Shown in pieces: positions 1 to 7,340 of a DNA stretch of 14,003 bases. Below the pieces are notes generated by a model. That model had not been told where the DNA came from. It saw only the letters and a list, made by a program, of their open reading frames with translations, and did no database searches. The stretch comes from an uncultured Bacteroidaceae bacterium (GTDB taxonomy: Bacteria > Bacteroidota > Bacteroidia > Bacteroidales > Bacteroidaceae), in the NCBI GenBank assembly GCA_934271655.1, contig CAKQRW010000059.1:1-14003 (forward strand). The letters are read 5' to 3'. A program made the translations under genes and the position numbers. Position 1 is the first letter of the stretch. Every line of letters begins with the position of its first letter.

Positions 1-46
1 ATTACAAAAAAACTCGCAAGTGAACACTTGCGAGTTTTTTTGTAAT
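1..46. terminator. Bidirectional intrinsic terminator
   Basis: Positions 1-22 and 25-46 are perfect reverse complements, separated by only AA. The core stem is ACTCGCAAGTG / CACTTGCGAGT, and it is flanked by an A7 run on one side and a T7 run on the other, so it can terminate transcription from either direction. It probably ends a gene lying left of the window and insulates the arabinose promoter from read-through. The upstream gene cannot be seen. Confidence 0.88.
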
Positions 47-150
47 ATACAAGTCGGCTATTTTCGGATGCTTACTTCTTGTACAATAAACTTTACAATC
101 TGCCCTTTTTCCATTTTTCCCTTCAGCCTTTTCCACGTTTATTCAAGCAT

Positions 151-173
151 AAAGAGTGTCAAAATCACACTTT
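151..173. promoter_or_regulatory. Imperfect palindrome, candidate operator upstream of the arabinose operon
   Basis: AGTGT (155-159) faces ACACT (167-171) around a central C-rich/A-rich spacer, giving an imperfect dyad about 50 bp upstream of the -7 element. A near copy of its left half, AGTGTAAAAA, lies at 208-217 just before the -7 element (AGTGTCAAAA at 155-164), 53 bp or about five helical turns away. That spacing suits a regulator contacting two half-sites on one DNA face. I do not know the AraR consensus well enough to assign this site to AraR, so the regulatory role is inference. Confidence 0.35.
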
Positions 174-178
174 ATGTT

Positions 179-193
179 TAATAACATATTATC
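179..193. promoter_or_regulatory. AT-rich palindrome sharing a motif with the araR upstream region
   Basis: TAATAACATATTA (179-191) is a near-perfect dyad about 30 bp upstream of the -7 element, where an activator or repressor could act. The overlapping 12-mer TAACATATTATC (182-193) recurs with a single change at 3615-3626 (TAACACATTATC), in front of araR. The same motif in two control regions of one operon suggests a shared regulator site. The AT richness of both regions makes chance a real alternative. Confidence 0.35.
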
Positions 194-221
194 ACATATA
201 TAAAATAAGTGTAAAAAAGCC

Positions 222-229
222 TAACTTTG
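222..229 (+). promoter_or_regulatory. Bacteroidales-type -7 promoter element of the arabinose operon
   Basis: TAACTTTG fits the Bacteroidetes -7 consensus TAnnTTTG exactly. It lies 40 bases before the ATG at 270, giving an expected leader of about 30-35 nt. No TTTG or TTG -33 box is present 19-21 bases upstream (around 197-203 the sequence is CATATATAA). A promoter with a good -7 and no -33 would be expected to depend on an activator, and it is surrounded by candidate operators. This is the only clear promoter I find for the whole gene cluster. Confidence 0.6.
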
Positions 230-269
230 GACGATTGTTAATAAACTTAATCATATATCTAACCCAATT

Positions 270-1502
270 ATGAAAAATCTCAAGACAGTTTTTGCAGGCA
301 GCGCAGCAGCAGTAGCTTTTCTCTGCGCATGCAACTCAACTCAGCAGCCAGCAAGTGAACTGACACAGTCAGGCATCAACCCAGCTGACTACGACACATG
401 CATCGCCGTAGCCTATGACTATGAAAGCAAGTCTTTCGTTTCTGATTCGGCCAACGCCAAGCCAGTGAAGCTCTACACCCTCACCAACGGCAACGGCATG
501 GAGGTGTGCATCACCAACTTCGGCGGACGCATCGTCAGCATCATGGTGCCAAACAAGGATGGCAAACTGGTGGACGTGGCATGCGGATTCGACAAGGTAG
601 AGAACTATTTCCCATGGAACTATGAGACAGACTTCGGAAGCTCTGTAGGACGTTACGCCAACCGCATCAACGGCGGACAGTTCACCCTGCCTGGCGAGAC
701 AGAGCCAGTAGTGCTCGACAAGAACAACAACGGTTTCCACTGCCTGCACGGAGGCTATACTGGGTGGCAGTATAAAGTCTATGATGTTGTGGAATCCACA
801 GACAACTCATTGACCATCAAGCTCGACTCACCAGATGGCGACAACAAGTTCCCTGGCAACGTGACAGCTACAGTCAAGTTCACACTCAGCGATGACAATG
901 CCATCAGCATTTCATACGATGCCACTACCGACAAGCCGACAGTGATCAACATGACCAACCACACATATTTCAACCTGTCAGGCGACCTCAACAACACTAT
1001 CGATGAGTCAATCCTCACAGTCAATGCAGACAACTACACTCCAGCAGACGACACATACATGCCAACAGGCGAGATAAAGCCTGTAGAAGGAACTGTCTTC
1101 GACTTCCGCAAGCCAAAGGCCATTGGCAAGGACTTCAACTCTGGCGACCCAGAGATTCTCGCTGCAGGCGGCGGCTATGACCACAACTGGTGCCTCAACA
1201 CCAAGGGCGACGAGAAGGAAGTGTGTGTGACAATGACAGACCCACGCTCCGGCATCAAGATGGAGATGTACACCAACGAGCCAGGCGTACAGTGCTACAC
1301 TGCCAATTTCCAGGACGGCACACGACCAGGCAAGGGAGGCATCATGTACCAGAAGCACTGCGCCATCTGCCTGGAGTCTCAGAAATATCCAGACTCTCCA
1401 AACAAGTACAACTTGCCAGGATGGGAAGACAGCAATGCCTTCGTCACACCAGACACTCCATACCATAGCTTCTGCATGTACAAGTTCTCAGTGGAGAAAT
1501 AA
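270..1502 (+). CDS. galM: Aldose 1-epimerase (mutarotase), lipoprotein
   Basis: A GalM-family mutarotase, which interconverts the alpha and beta anomers of free sugars, here probably L-arabinose. Residues 1-20 form a short basic then hydrophobic signal (start MKNLKT) ending in L-C-A-C, so C21 is the likely lipidated cysteine. This places the enzyme in the periplasm or on an outer-membrane face rather than in the cytoplasm. The Cys at -2 of the lipobox is unusual. The beta-sandwich domain spans about 65-408. Expected active-site motifs are present: LHGG (H160), TNHTYFN (H231), GYDHN (D304) and CLESQ (the general-base Glu is E369). At 410 residues, the length is normal for a mutarotase carrying a signal. 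It is first in the operon, 40 bp after the -7 element. The 139-bp gap to the next gene has no evident terminator. The symbol mro is an alternative name. Arabinose as the actual substrate is inferred from context. Confidence 0.93.
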   Translation: MKNLKTVFAGSAAAVAFLCACNSTQQPASELTQSGINPADYDTCIAVAYDYESKSFVSDSANAKPVKLYTLTNGNGMEVCITNFGGRIVSIMVPNKDGKLVDVACGFDKVENYFPWNYETDFGSSVGRYANRINGGQFTLPGETEPVVLDKNNNGFHCLHGGYTGWQYKVYDVVESTDNSLTIKLDSPDGDNKFPGNVTATVKFTLSDDNAISISYDATTDKPTVINMTNHTYFNLSGDLNNTIDESILTVNADNYTPADDTYMPTGEIKPVEGTVFDFRKPKAIGKDFNSGDPEILAAGGGYDHNWCLNTKGDEKEVCVTMTDPRSGIKMEMYTNEPGVQCYTANFQDGTRPGKGGIMYQKHCAICLESQKYPDSPNKYNLPGWEDSNAFVTPDTPYHSFCMYKFSVEK

Positions 1503-1641
1503 AGAATCATAAGTTCAGTAAAGAAGAACTAAACAGCAAACATATTTGCAAAAACAACGAGGACGATAAGCATCCAACGGATTTGTTTCCAAAAGAATGC
1601 AAAAGTCCATTAAAGATAAACTTTAACAATACCACAACAAA

Positions 1642-3606
1642 ATGAATCAACAACTAAGTTTCACCGAAGCGATAAGCCAGAGTGGATTCGAGACAGTCGA
1701 CTTCATCATCTTGGCAGTCTACATCATTCTGCTTGTCAGCCTCGGCATGTTCCTCAGCCGTGACAAGGAGGGAAAAGAGAAAAGCGCAAATGACTACTTC
1801 CTTGCAGGCAACACACTCACATGGTGGGCCGTCGGCGCATCACTTATTGCCGCCAACATCTCAGCCGAGCAGTTCATCGGAATGTCAGGCACCGGCTATG
1901 CAGACGGCATCGCCATTGCAGCCTACGAGGTGATGGCAGCGATAACACTCGTCGTTATCGGCAAGTTCCTCCTGCCTATCATGATAGAGAGAAAGATCTT
2001 CACCATCCCTCAATTCCTCCGCGAGCGATACAACGACGGAGTGGGCTTGGCCTTCTCTATCCTGTGGCTCTTCCTCTACGTGTTCGTCAACCTCACATCT
2101 GTGGCATGGCTCGGCGCACTCGCCATTGAGCAGATTCTCGGTCTTCAGGGCCTGGCAGTGTCAATAGGCGGCTTGGAAATATCCATGCGAATGGTCATCA
2201 TCATAGCCCTCTTCCTCATCGCCGGAATCTACTCCATCTATGGCGGTCTGGCCTCCGTGGCATGGACAGACGTGATGCAGGTGACATTCCTCGTGGGCGG
2301 CGGTCTCATCACAGCCTACTTTGCTCTCTGCTCTGTAGCAGGTGACGACGGCACATTCATCGATGGCTTCAACAAGGTCTACACGTTCCTCACCACAGGC
2401 GACTACGCCAAGGACACACACTTCCATCTGGTCATCCAGCAGAGTCACAACGAGAGTGCCTTTGCCAACGTGCCAGGCATCGCAGCCATCGTGGGTGGTG
2501 TGTGGTTGACAAACCTTGGCTACTGGGGCTTCAACCAGTACATCATCCAGAAGGGTCTTGCTGCAAGAAACATTGAGGAGGCAAAGAAAGGTCTTGTCTT
2601 CGCAGGTTTCCTCAAGATTATCATCCCATTCATCGTTGTGCTTCCAGGCATCTGCGCCTTCTACATGGCACAAAACGCTGACCAGTTCACACACCTGCAG
2701 GGCTCTATCAATGTAGCAGACGACGCTTATCCATGGCTCATCCGCAACTTCACTCCGACAGGCATCAAGGGTCTCTCGTTCGCAGCCCTTGCGGCAGCCA
2801 TCATCTCGTCACTCGCCTCTATGTTCAACAGTACCTCTACCCTCTTCACAATGGATATCTACAAGAAGTACCTGAACAAGGAAGCATCCGACAAGGCACT
2901 CGTCAATGTAGGACGTATCGTAGCAGTCGTGGCCCTCATCATAGCAGCAGTGGCAGTTAAGCCACTCCTCGGCGGTCTCGACCAGGCTTTCCAGTACATC
3001 CAGGAGTACTCAGGCTTCATCTACCCAGGCATCATCACCGTCTTCGGTCTCGGCCTTCTCTGGAAACGTGCATCTTCTACAGCAGCCGTATGGACAGCTA
3101 TCATCACCATTCCACTTGGCGTGCTATTCAAGATCATCATGCCAGAGGTTGCCTTCCAGTTCCGCGCTGGCTACATCTTCATCATCGTCTTCACATTCTT
3201 CGTTACCGTATCCCTCATGAGCAAGAAGTATGTTGAGTGCAAGCTCCCTTCAGAGGACGACCGCAAGGCCATGATGAAGTGGGGCCGCATCCTCGGAGGC
3301 TTCGGCATCTTCTTCATCATCGCAGCAGCCATCGTCACAATAAGCGGCACAATGCTTCCAGACGACGCTACACCAGACAACAACGTCATAGCATATCTGA
3401 ACGACATAGGCTTCCAGGCATTCTACTTCTTCGGTGTGCTCGTAGGCTCAAGCGCAGTGTTCCTCATCTCCAACTCGAAGGACACCAAGGAGGATCCAAA
3501 GGCACTGCCTATCGACCTCAGCCTCTTCCACACTACAAAGAGCTACACTTACGGTGCTATCGGCATCTGCGTCATCACCATCCTCCTGTACGCTCTGCTC
3601 TGGTAA
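1642..3606 (+). CDS. Sodium/solute symporter (SSS), probable L-arabinose importer
   Basis: A 654-residue inner-membrane sodium:solute symporter with about 14 hydrophobic segments, close in motif content to the Vibrio Na+/galactose transporter vSGLT and in the position of AraP of B. thetaiotaomicron. Residues aligning to the vSGLT sugar pocket are present: Q77 (Q69), E96 (E88), N291 (N260), K325 (K294) and Q454 (Q428). S91 is replaced by A99. Gate residues Y294 and F450 are kept. The sodium site is complete by alignment: A70, I73, A386, S389 and S390. Signature stretches include DYFLAGNTLTWWAVGASL and AAAIISSLASMFNST. The ATG at 1642 follows an A-rich leader with no Shine-Dalgarno. Codons are the common set used by the catabolic genes, with few ATA, which suggests high expression. 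Arabinose specificity comes from the locus, not from the residues; another pentose or a hexose is possible. Confidence 0.92.
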   Translation: MNQQLSFTEAISQSGFETVDFIILAVYIILLVSLGMFLSRDKEGKEKSANDYFLAGNTLTWWAVGASLIAANISAEQFIGMSGTGYADGIAIAAYEVMAAITLVVIGKFLLPIMIERKIFTIPQFLRERYNDGVGLAFSILWLFLYVFVNLTSVAWLGALAIEQILGLQGLAVSIGGLEISMRMVIIIALFLIAGIYSIYGGLASVAWTDVMQVTFLVGGGLITAYFALCSVAGDDGTFIDGFNKVYTFLTTGDYAKDTHFHLVIQQSHNESAFANVPGIAAIVGGVWLTNLGYWGFNQYIIQKGLAARNIEEAKKGLVFAGFLKIIIPFIVVLPGICAFYMAQNADQFTHLQGSINVADDAYPWLIRNFTPTGIKGLSFAALAAAIISSLASMFNSTSTLFTMDIYKKYLNKEASDKALVNVGRIVAVVALIIAAVAVKPLLGGLDQAFQYIQEYSGFIYPGIITVFGLGLLWKRASSTAAVWTAIITIPLGVLFKIIMPEVAFQFRAGYIFIIVFTFFVTVSLMSKKYVECKLPSEDDRKAMMKWGRILGGFGIFFIIAAAIVTISGTMLPDDATPDNNVIAYLNDIGFQAFYFFGVLVGSSAVFLISNSKDTKEDPKALPIDLSLFHTTKSYTYGAIGICVITILLYALLW

Positions 3607-3653
3607 GATTATCTTAACACATTATCTATTAAGATTATCATAATACATTATTT
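3604..3653. repeat. Tandem imperfect 23-bp repeats with palindromic cores before araR
   Basis: Copies at 3605-3627 and 3631-3653 both begin AAGATTATC and contain ACATTAT or its variant, matching at about 20 of 23 positions with a 26-bp period. The first contains a perfect 13-bp palindrome TAAGATTATCTTA (3604-3616), overlapping the stop codon of the symporter. The second carries the same palindrome with one broken pair (3629-3643). The array lies about 105-155 bp before araR, where an autoregulatory operator would be expected. No -7 promoter element follows, so it may instead act on RNA or on read-through. Confidence 0.5.
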
Positions 3654-3668
3654 ATATTACAACATTGC

Positions 3669-3712
3669 AGTGGCTATGGAGTCCATGGCATACACAGGAA
3701 TCCATAGCCACT
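3669..3712. terminator. Hairpin between symporter and araR, possible weak terminator or processing site
   Basis: Arms 3669-3684 and 3697-3712 pair over 16 positions with one mismatch (core AGTGGCTATGGA / TCCATAGCCACT) around a 12-nt loop. It is followed on the + strand by TTTAAAAAG rather than a clean T run, so efficient termination is doubtful. It could lower expression of araR relative to the upstream symporter, or protect the 3' end of the galM-symporter message. Confidence 0.45.
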
Positions 3713-3758
3713 TTAAAAAGCCCCTCATTTTAAACAACACTTCAAAAGCCACCAACCA

Positions 3759-4400
3759 ATGACAGCTTACGACTTATATCCTCGATTCCTTGTGTCAGTC
3801 GATTGTGTTATCTTCGGCTTCAGGCACAGCAAGCTCCAGGTGCTCATACATCAGCGTCCATACGAGCCAGGCATGGGCGAGCTTTCATTGATTGGCGGCT
3901 TTGTCAAGACAGACGAGAGCGTGGATGCCGCGGCAAAGCGCATACTCACAGACTTCACAGGAATGGACAACGTGTACATGGAGCAGCTGGCCGCCTACGG
4001 TGAAGTGGAGCGCGATCCAGGCGAGCGTGTGATAAGCATTGTATATTATGCGCTGGCCAATATGGACGATGCTACAGCAGCCTTGTCCAACAACAACGAG
4101 GCAGAATGGGTCGATGTAGACAATCTGCCACAGCTGTGCTTCGACCACAACGACATGGTACGGAAGGCACGGCAGATAATCGGAGAGTCATTCATGACAA
4201 AACCCATTGGCAAATATCTCATGCCAAGATACTTCACACTGAGCCTGATGCAATCACTCTACGAGAGCATACTCGGCACCAACATTGACAAGAGGAATTT
4301 CCGACGGTCAATATCTGACAAAGAATATATCCAGGCCACCGACATGATAGACAAAGGTTCATCACGCCGAGGAGCCACACTATACGAATACATACAATAA
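3759..4400 (+). CDS. araR: Nudix-related transcriptional regulator of arabinose utilisation, AraR
   Basis: A 213-residue cytoplasmic DNA-binding regulator of the Nudix-related (NrtR/AraR) type. The Nudix fold covers about 8-140. The Nudix box at 47-69 keeps G47, E53, R61 and G68, but the catalytic REUxEE core is altered: I62 replaces Glu, and D65/F66 replace the Glu pair. Hydrolysis is therefore unlikely and the domain should act as a ligand sensor. A basic winged helix-turn-helix follows at about 150-213 (around YFTLSLMQSLYE and KRNFRRSIS). In B. thetaiotaomicron the homologous AraR binds L-arabinose and controls the same pathway genes; transfer of that role here is inference supported by gene order. 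It lies 152 bp after the first symporter and only 33 bp before the second, so it is probably cotranscribed with the second. Its use of ATA codons is higher than in the enzyme genes. Confidence 0.88.
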   Translation: MTAYDLYPRFLVSVDCVIFGFRHSKLQVLIHQRPYEPGMGELSLIGGFVKTDESVDAAAKRILTDFTGMDNVYMEQLAAYGEVERDPGERVISIVYYALANMDDATAALSNNNEAEWVDVDNLPQLCFDHNDMVRKARQIIGESFMTKPIGKYLMPRYFTLSLMQSLYESILGTNIDKRNFRRSISDKEYIQATDMIDKGSSRRGATLYEYIQ

Positions 4401-4433
4401 GACAAATAAACATCTACTTACAACAGACACACA

Positions 4434-6398
4434 GTGGAAACGAGAAAACTCATAACAGAGTCACTAAGTCTCAACGGCTTTGAGCATATTGACCTGCTCA
4501 TATGGCTCGCCTACGTCATCCTTGTCGTAAGCGTGAGCATCTACATGTGCATGAGCAAAGAATCGAAGCACAGGACTGCACAAGAGTATTTCCTTGCCAA
4601 CCACACCATGCCATGGTGGGCCATGGGCGCCACAATCATAGCTGTAAACGTGTCGGCCGAACAGCTGATAGGAATGACAGGCACCACATACAAGTATGGC
4701 ATAGCAGTTGCTGCCTACGAGGTAATGTCCACACTTGTCATTGTCCTTGTGGCCAAGAACTACATACCGATATTTTTCAGCAAGAAATGCATGACAGTCC
4801 CGCAACTGATACGAATACGTTACAACAACGCTGTAGGCACGGCATTCTCTGTCATGTGGATTCTGACCTACATTTTCCTCACGCTGACATCCATCGCATG
4901 GCTTGGCTCCATCGCCATGGAGCACATGCTCGGACTCCAAGGATGCGCTGTGCAGCTGCTCGGCACAGAGATAAGCATCAGGACCGTCATTGTGGTCATC
5001 CTTCTCATCGTCTCCGGATTCTGCTCCATATGGGGCGGACAGAATGCCATAGCATGGACAGATGTGCTCCACTTCATCTTCATCATCATCGGTGGCCTCA
5101 TCACAGCCTATTTCACACTTTGCGCCGTAGGAGGAGAAGAAGGCACATTCATCGACGGCATAGACAAGCTATACACCTTCTTCCACACCAGCGGACACAC
5201 TCACGACATGCACCTGCACCTCATCATGCGCAAGAGCTGCGATACAGATGGATTCAGCCAGATGCCCGGTATAGGAATGATACTGGGAGGCCTGCTGATA
5301 ATGAACATGTGCTACTGGGGATTCAACCAGACCATCATCCAGAAAGGCCTGGCCGCAGAGAACGTGACGGAGGCGAGAAAAGGATTTATCTTTGCAGCCT
5401 TCCTGAAGTTTCTGGTGCCCATCATCATCCTTATTCCAGGACTGAGCGCCTACTACTTCATGCAGACAGGCAACGGAATGATGACATACGGGTCGACAAT
5501 ACGCCAATCCAACGACACCATGGCGTGGATCATCGCCAACACTGTGCCGACAGGCATCAAGGGCCTTTTCTTCGCCACACTGACAGCGGCTGTCATCTCC
5601 TCGCTCGCCTCTGTGAGCAACAGCACCTCCGCCCTCTTCACACTTGACATATACAAGAAGTTCATCAACAAGAAAGCGACAGACAGACAGATAGTGACAA
5701 CAGCAAGATGGGCCACAGCAGCCTCCCTGCTCATATCTGCCATCGCCATGCACCCCATCATCGACAAGATGGAAGATGGATACGCCTTCATACAGGAGAT
5801 GTCAAGCTACCTCTACCCTGCCATCATGACTCTCATGACACTCGGACTTTTCTGGAATAAGGCCACAACGAGAGCGGCAGTGACTGTTGTCATAGCCACC
5901 TTCCCTCTGGGACTGCTGCTCGGCAAGCTCAGCCCCGACCTGCCTTTCCTCACAAGAATAGGATACATATATATATTTGACGTGATACTCATGACCATTG
6001 TGTCATTGACATCCAAGACATCCCGTCAAGACAATCACTTAGGAGCGACACAGCGCCGCAAGCTCACCCAGCACGGATTCACCATGGCAGGCATAGCGGC
6101 AGTATGCTACGCCATAGCCATAGCGGCAATGCTGGTATCGTCCACCATGCCAGCCGACACCACGCCAGACATCAACATGTTCGCCTACATGATGGACATC
6201 AGCACCAACTCGCTGTTCATCGGCGGCACAATGTTCCTTTCGAGCGCAATATCCAGCATATCCAACGGCTACTGCCACACAGAGAGCCACAATGCGCTTG
6301 AGTTTGACATGGAGGAGTTCAAGACATCCAGAAACTTCACCACGCTCAGCATCATACTTATCCTTATGGTGACACTCATCTATGTCATCTATTGGTAA
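4434..6398 (+). CDS. Second sodium/solute symporter (SSS), paralogue of 1642-3606
   Basis: A 654-residue sodium:solute symporter, the same length as the first and, by eye, alignable without gaps over at least the first 500 residues. It starts with GTG at 4434: no ATG occurs in frame between the upstream stop (4407-4409) and this codon, the next Met lies beyond the first membrane segment, and the N-termini match (GFEHIDLL against GFETVDFI). Pocket residues Q77, E96, N291, K325 and Q454 and sodium-site residues A70, A386, S389 and S390 are kept. It differs at S99 (Ala in the first), V73 (Ile), Y450 in place of the gate Phe, and A451 in place of Gln. ATA isoleucine codons are clearly more frequent than in the first copy, suggesting lower expression or a different history. 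It lies between araR and araD. It may carry arabinose at another affinity, or a related sugar. Confidence 0.9.
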   Translation: METRKLITESLSLNGFEHIDLLIWLAYVILVVSVSIYMCMSKESKHRTAQEYFLANHTMPWWAMGATIIAVNVSAEQLIGMTGTTYKYGIAVAAYEVMSTLVIVLVAKNYIPIFFSKKCMTVPQLIRIRYNNAVGTAFSVMWILTYIFLTLTSIAWLGSIAMEHMLGLQGCAVQLLGTEISIRTVIVVILLIVSGFCSIWGGQNAIAWTDVLHFIFIIIGGLITAYFTLCAVGGEEGTFIDGIDKLYTFFHTSGHTHDMHLHLIMRKSCDTDGFSQMPGIGMILGGLLIMNMCYWGFNQTIIQKGLAAENVTEARKGFIFAAFLKFLVPIIILIPGLSAYYFMQTGNGMMTYGSTIRQSNDTMAWIIANTVPTGIKGLFFATLTAAVISSLASVSNSTSALFTLDIYKKFINKKATDRQIVTTARWATAASLLISAIAMHPIIDKMEDGYAFIQEMSSYLYPAIMTLMTLGLFWNKATTRAAVTVVIATFPLGLLLGKLSPDLPFLTRIGYIYIFDVILMTIVSLTSKTSRQDNHLGATQRRKLTQHGFTMAGIAAVCYAIAIAAMLVSSTMPADTTPDINMFAYMMDISTNSLFIGGTMFLSSAISSISNGYCHTESHNALEFDMEEFKTSRNFTTLSIILILMVTLIYVIYW

Positions 6399-6531
6399 GT
6401 GCATGCGCCATCAGCCCGACAACTACTTAGAGTCATGGAGCCGCCCATCATGAAACGGCAAGAGCTGCAATCCAAGCGCTCCACACACGCATTAAAGAAA
6501 AACATCAACAACTTATAAAAAGAAAAGCACT

Positions 6532-7236
6532 ATGTTAGAAGAACTGAAAGAAAAAGTATTCAAGGCAAACCTTGACCTCGTTAAGCAAGGTCTTGTCATT
6601 TTCACATGGGGCAATGTCTCAGGCATTGACCGTGAAAAAGGACTTGTAGTCATCAAGCCATCAGGCGTCAGCTACGACGAGATGAAAGCAAGCGACATGG
6701 TAGTAGTGTCACTTGAGACAGGCAAGGTTGTGGAGGGCGACCTCAACCCATCATCCGACACCCCTACACACCTCGTTCTCTACAAGGCATTTCCCAACAT
6801 CCAGGGTGTGGTACACACACACTCTACATATGCCACAGCCTTTGCCCAGGCAGGCAAGGACATTCCAAACATCGGAACGACACACGCTGACTACTTCTAC
6901 AAGGCCATCCCTTGCACAAGAGACATGACCAAGGAAGAGGTGGAAGGCGCATACGAGCTGGAAACAGGCAATGTCATTGTAGACGAGATCCTCAACATCC
7001 GCAAGATCAATCCAGACCACACTCCAGCCGTGCTCGTCAAGAACCATGGCCCATTCTCTTGGGGCACATCGCCCGACAATGCGGTCTACAACGCCAAGGT
7101 CATGGAGCAGTGCGCCAAGATGGCATTCGTGGCATTCTCTGTCAACCCAGACCTCACAATGAATCCTCTCCTCATCGAGAAGCACTATAACCGCAAGCAC
7201 GGACCAAACGCTTACTACGGACAGAAGAAGAAGTAA
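6532..7236 (+). CDS. araD: L-ribulose-5-phosphate 4-epimerase
   Basis: A cytoplasmic class II aldolase-fold epimerase converting L-ribulose-5-phosphate to D-xylulose-5-phosphate, the last step of arabinose entry. It aligns nearly gap-free with E. coli AraD (234 against 231 residues). The expected motifs are TWGNVSGIDRE, IKPSGV, SSDTPTH, VHTHS, TTHADYFY and HGPFSWG, ending AYYGQ. The metal and catalytic residues are D76, H95, H97 and H172 (metal), D120, and Y229. The family also contains UlaF/SgbE, which act on the same substrate in ascorbate and xylulose pathways, but the neighbouring araA and araB settle the role. The 133-bp spacer after the second symporter has an A-rich end (ACTTATAAAAAGAAAAGCAC) before the ATG and no promoter I recognise. 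Confidence 0.95.
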   Translation: MLEELKEKVFKANLDLVKQGLVIFTWGNVSGIDREKGLVVIKPSGVSYDEMKASDMVVVSLETGKVVEGDLNPSSDTPTHLVLYKAFPNIQGVVHTHSTYATAFAQAGKDIPNIGTTHADYFYKAIPCTRDMTKEEVEGAYELETGNVIVDEILNIRKINPDHTPAVLVKNHGPFSWGTSPDNAVYNAKVMEQCAKMAFVAFSVNPDLTMNPLLIEKHYNRKHGPNAYYGQKKK

Positions 7237-7243
7237 TCCCAGA

Positions 7244-7285
7244 GTGCGCGCACATCCGGCGCAAGAGGCCGGCGGAGACAACTCC
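7244..7285 (+). other. Cluster of three short palindromes in the araD-araA spacer
   Basis: Three consecutive dyads fill this short stretch: GTGCGCGCAC at 7244-7253, CCGGC / GCCGG at 7256-7260 and 7268-7272, and GGAG-ACAA-CTCC at 7274-7285. They are GC-rich compared with the A-rich leader that follows. As RNA they would form small hairpins just after the araD stop, and so could be a message-processing or stability element that sets the araD:araA ratio. No T run follows, so termination is unlikely. Confidence 0.4.
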
Positions 7286-7340
7286 CCAAGCACGCTACTC
7301 AAAGACAACTGAATATTAACCCTATAAAACTTTAAAGACT

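Noticed and set aside
79..273. 64-codon + strand open frame in the promoter region
   Set aside because: It overlaps the -7 element and the operator-like dyads, runs into the mutarotase start, and its translation is a low-complexity product of AT-rich DNA with no recognisable motif.
1541..1553. Possible -7 promoter element CATATTTG before the first symporter
   Set aside because: It differs from TAnnTTTG at the first position and has no -33 box; read-through from the promoter before galM is the simpler explanation.
4464..5072. Long minus-strand frames opposite the symporters and opposite the enzyme genes (for example 8866-9483)
   Set aside because: They mirror strongly biased coding sequence, have no leader or motif, and cover conserved domains of the + strand genes.
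4502..5647. 381-codon + strand frame inside the second symporter
   Set aside because: Its translation is very rich in His, Arg and Cys, as expected when a codon-biased membrane-protein gene is read out of frame, and the overlapped gene is clearly real.
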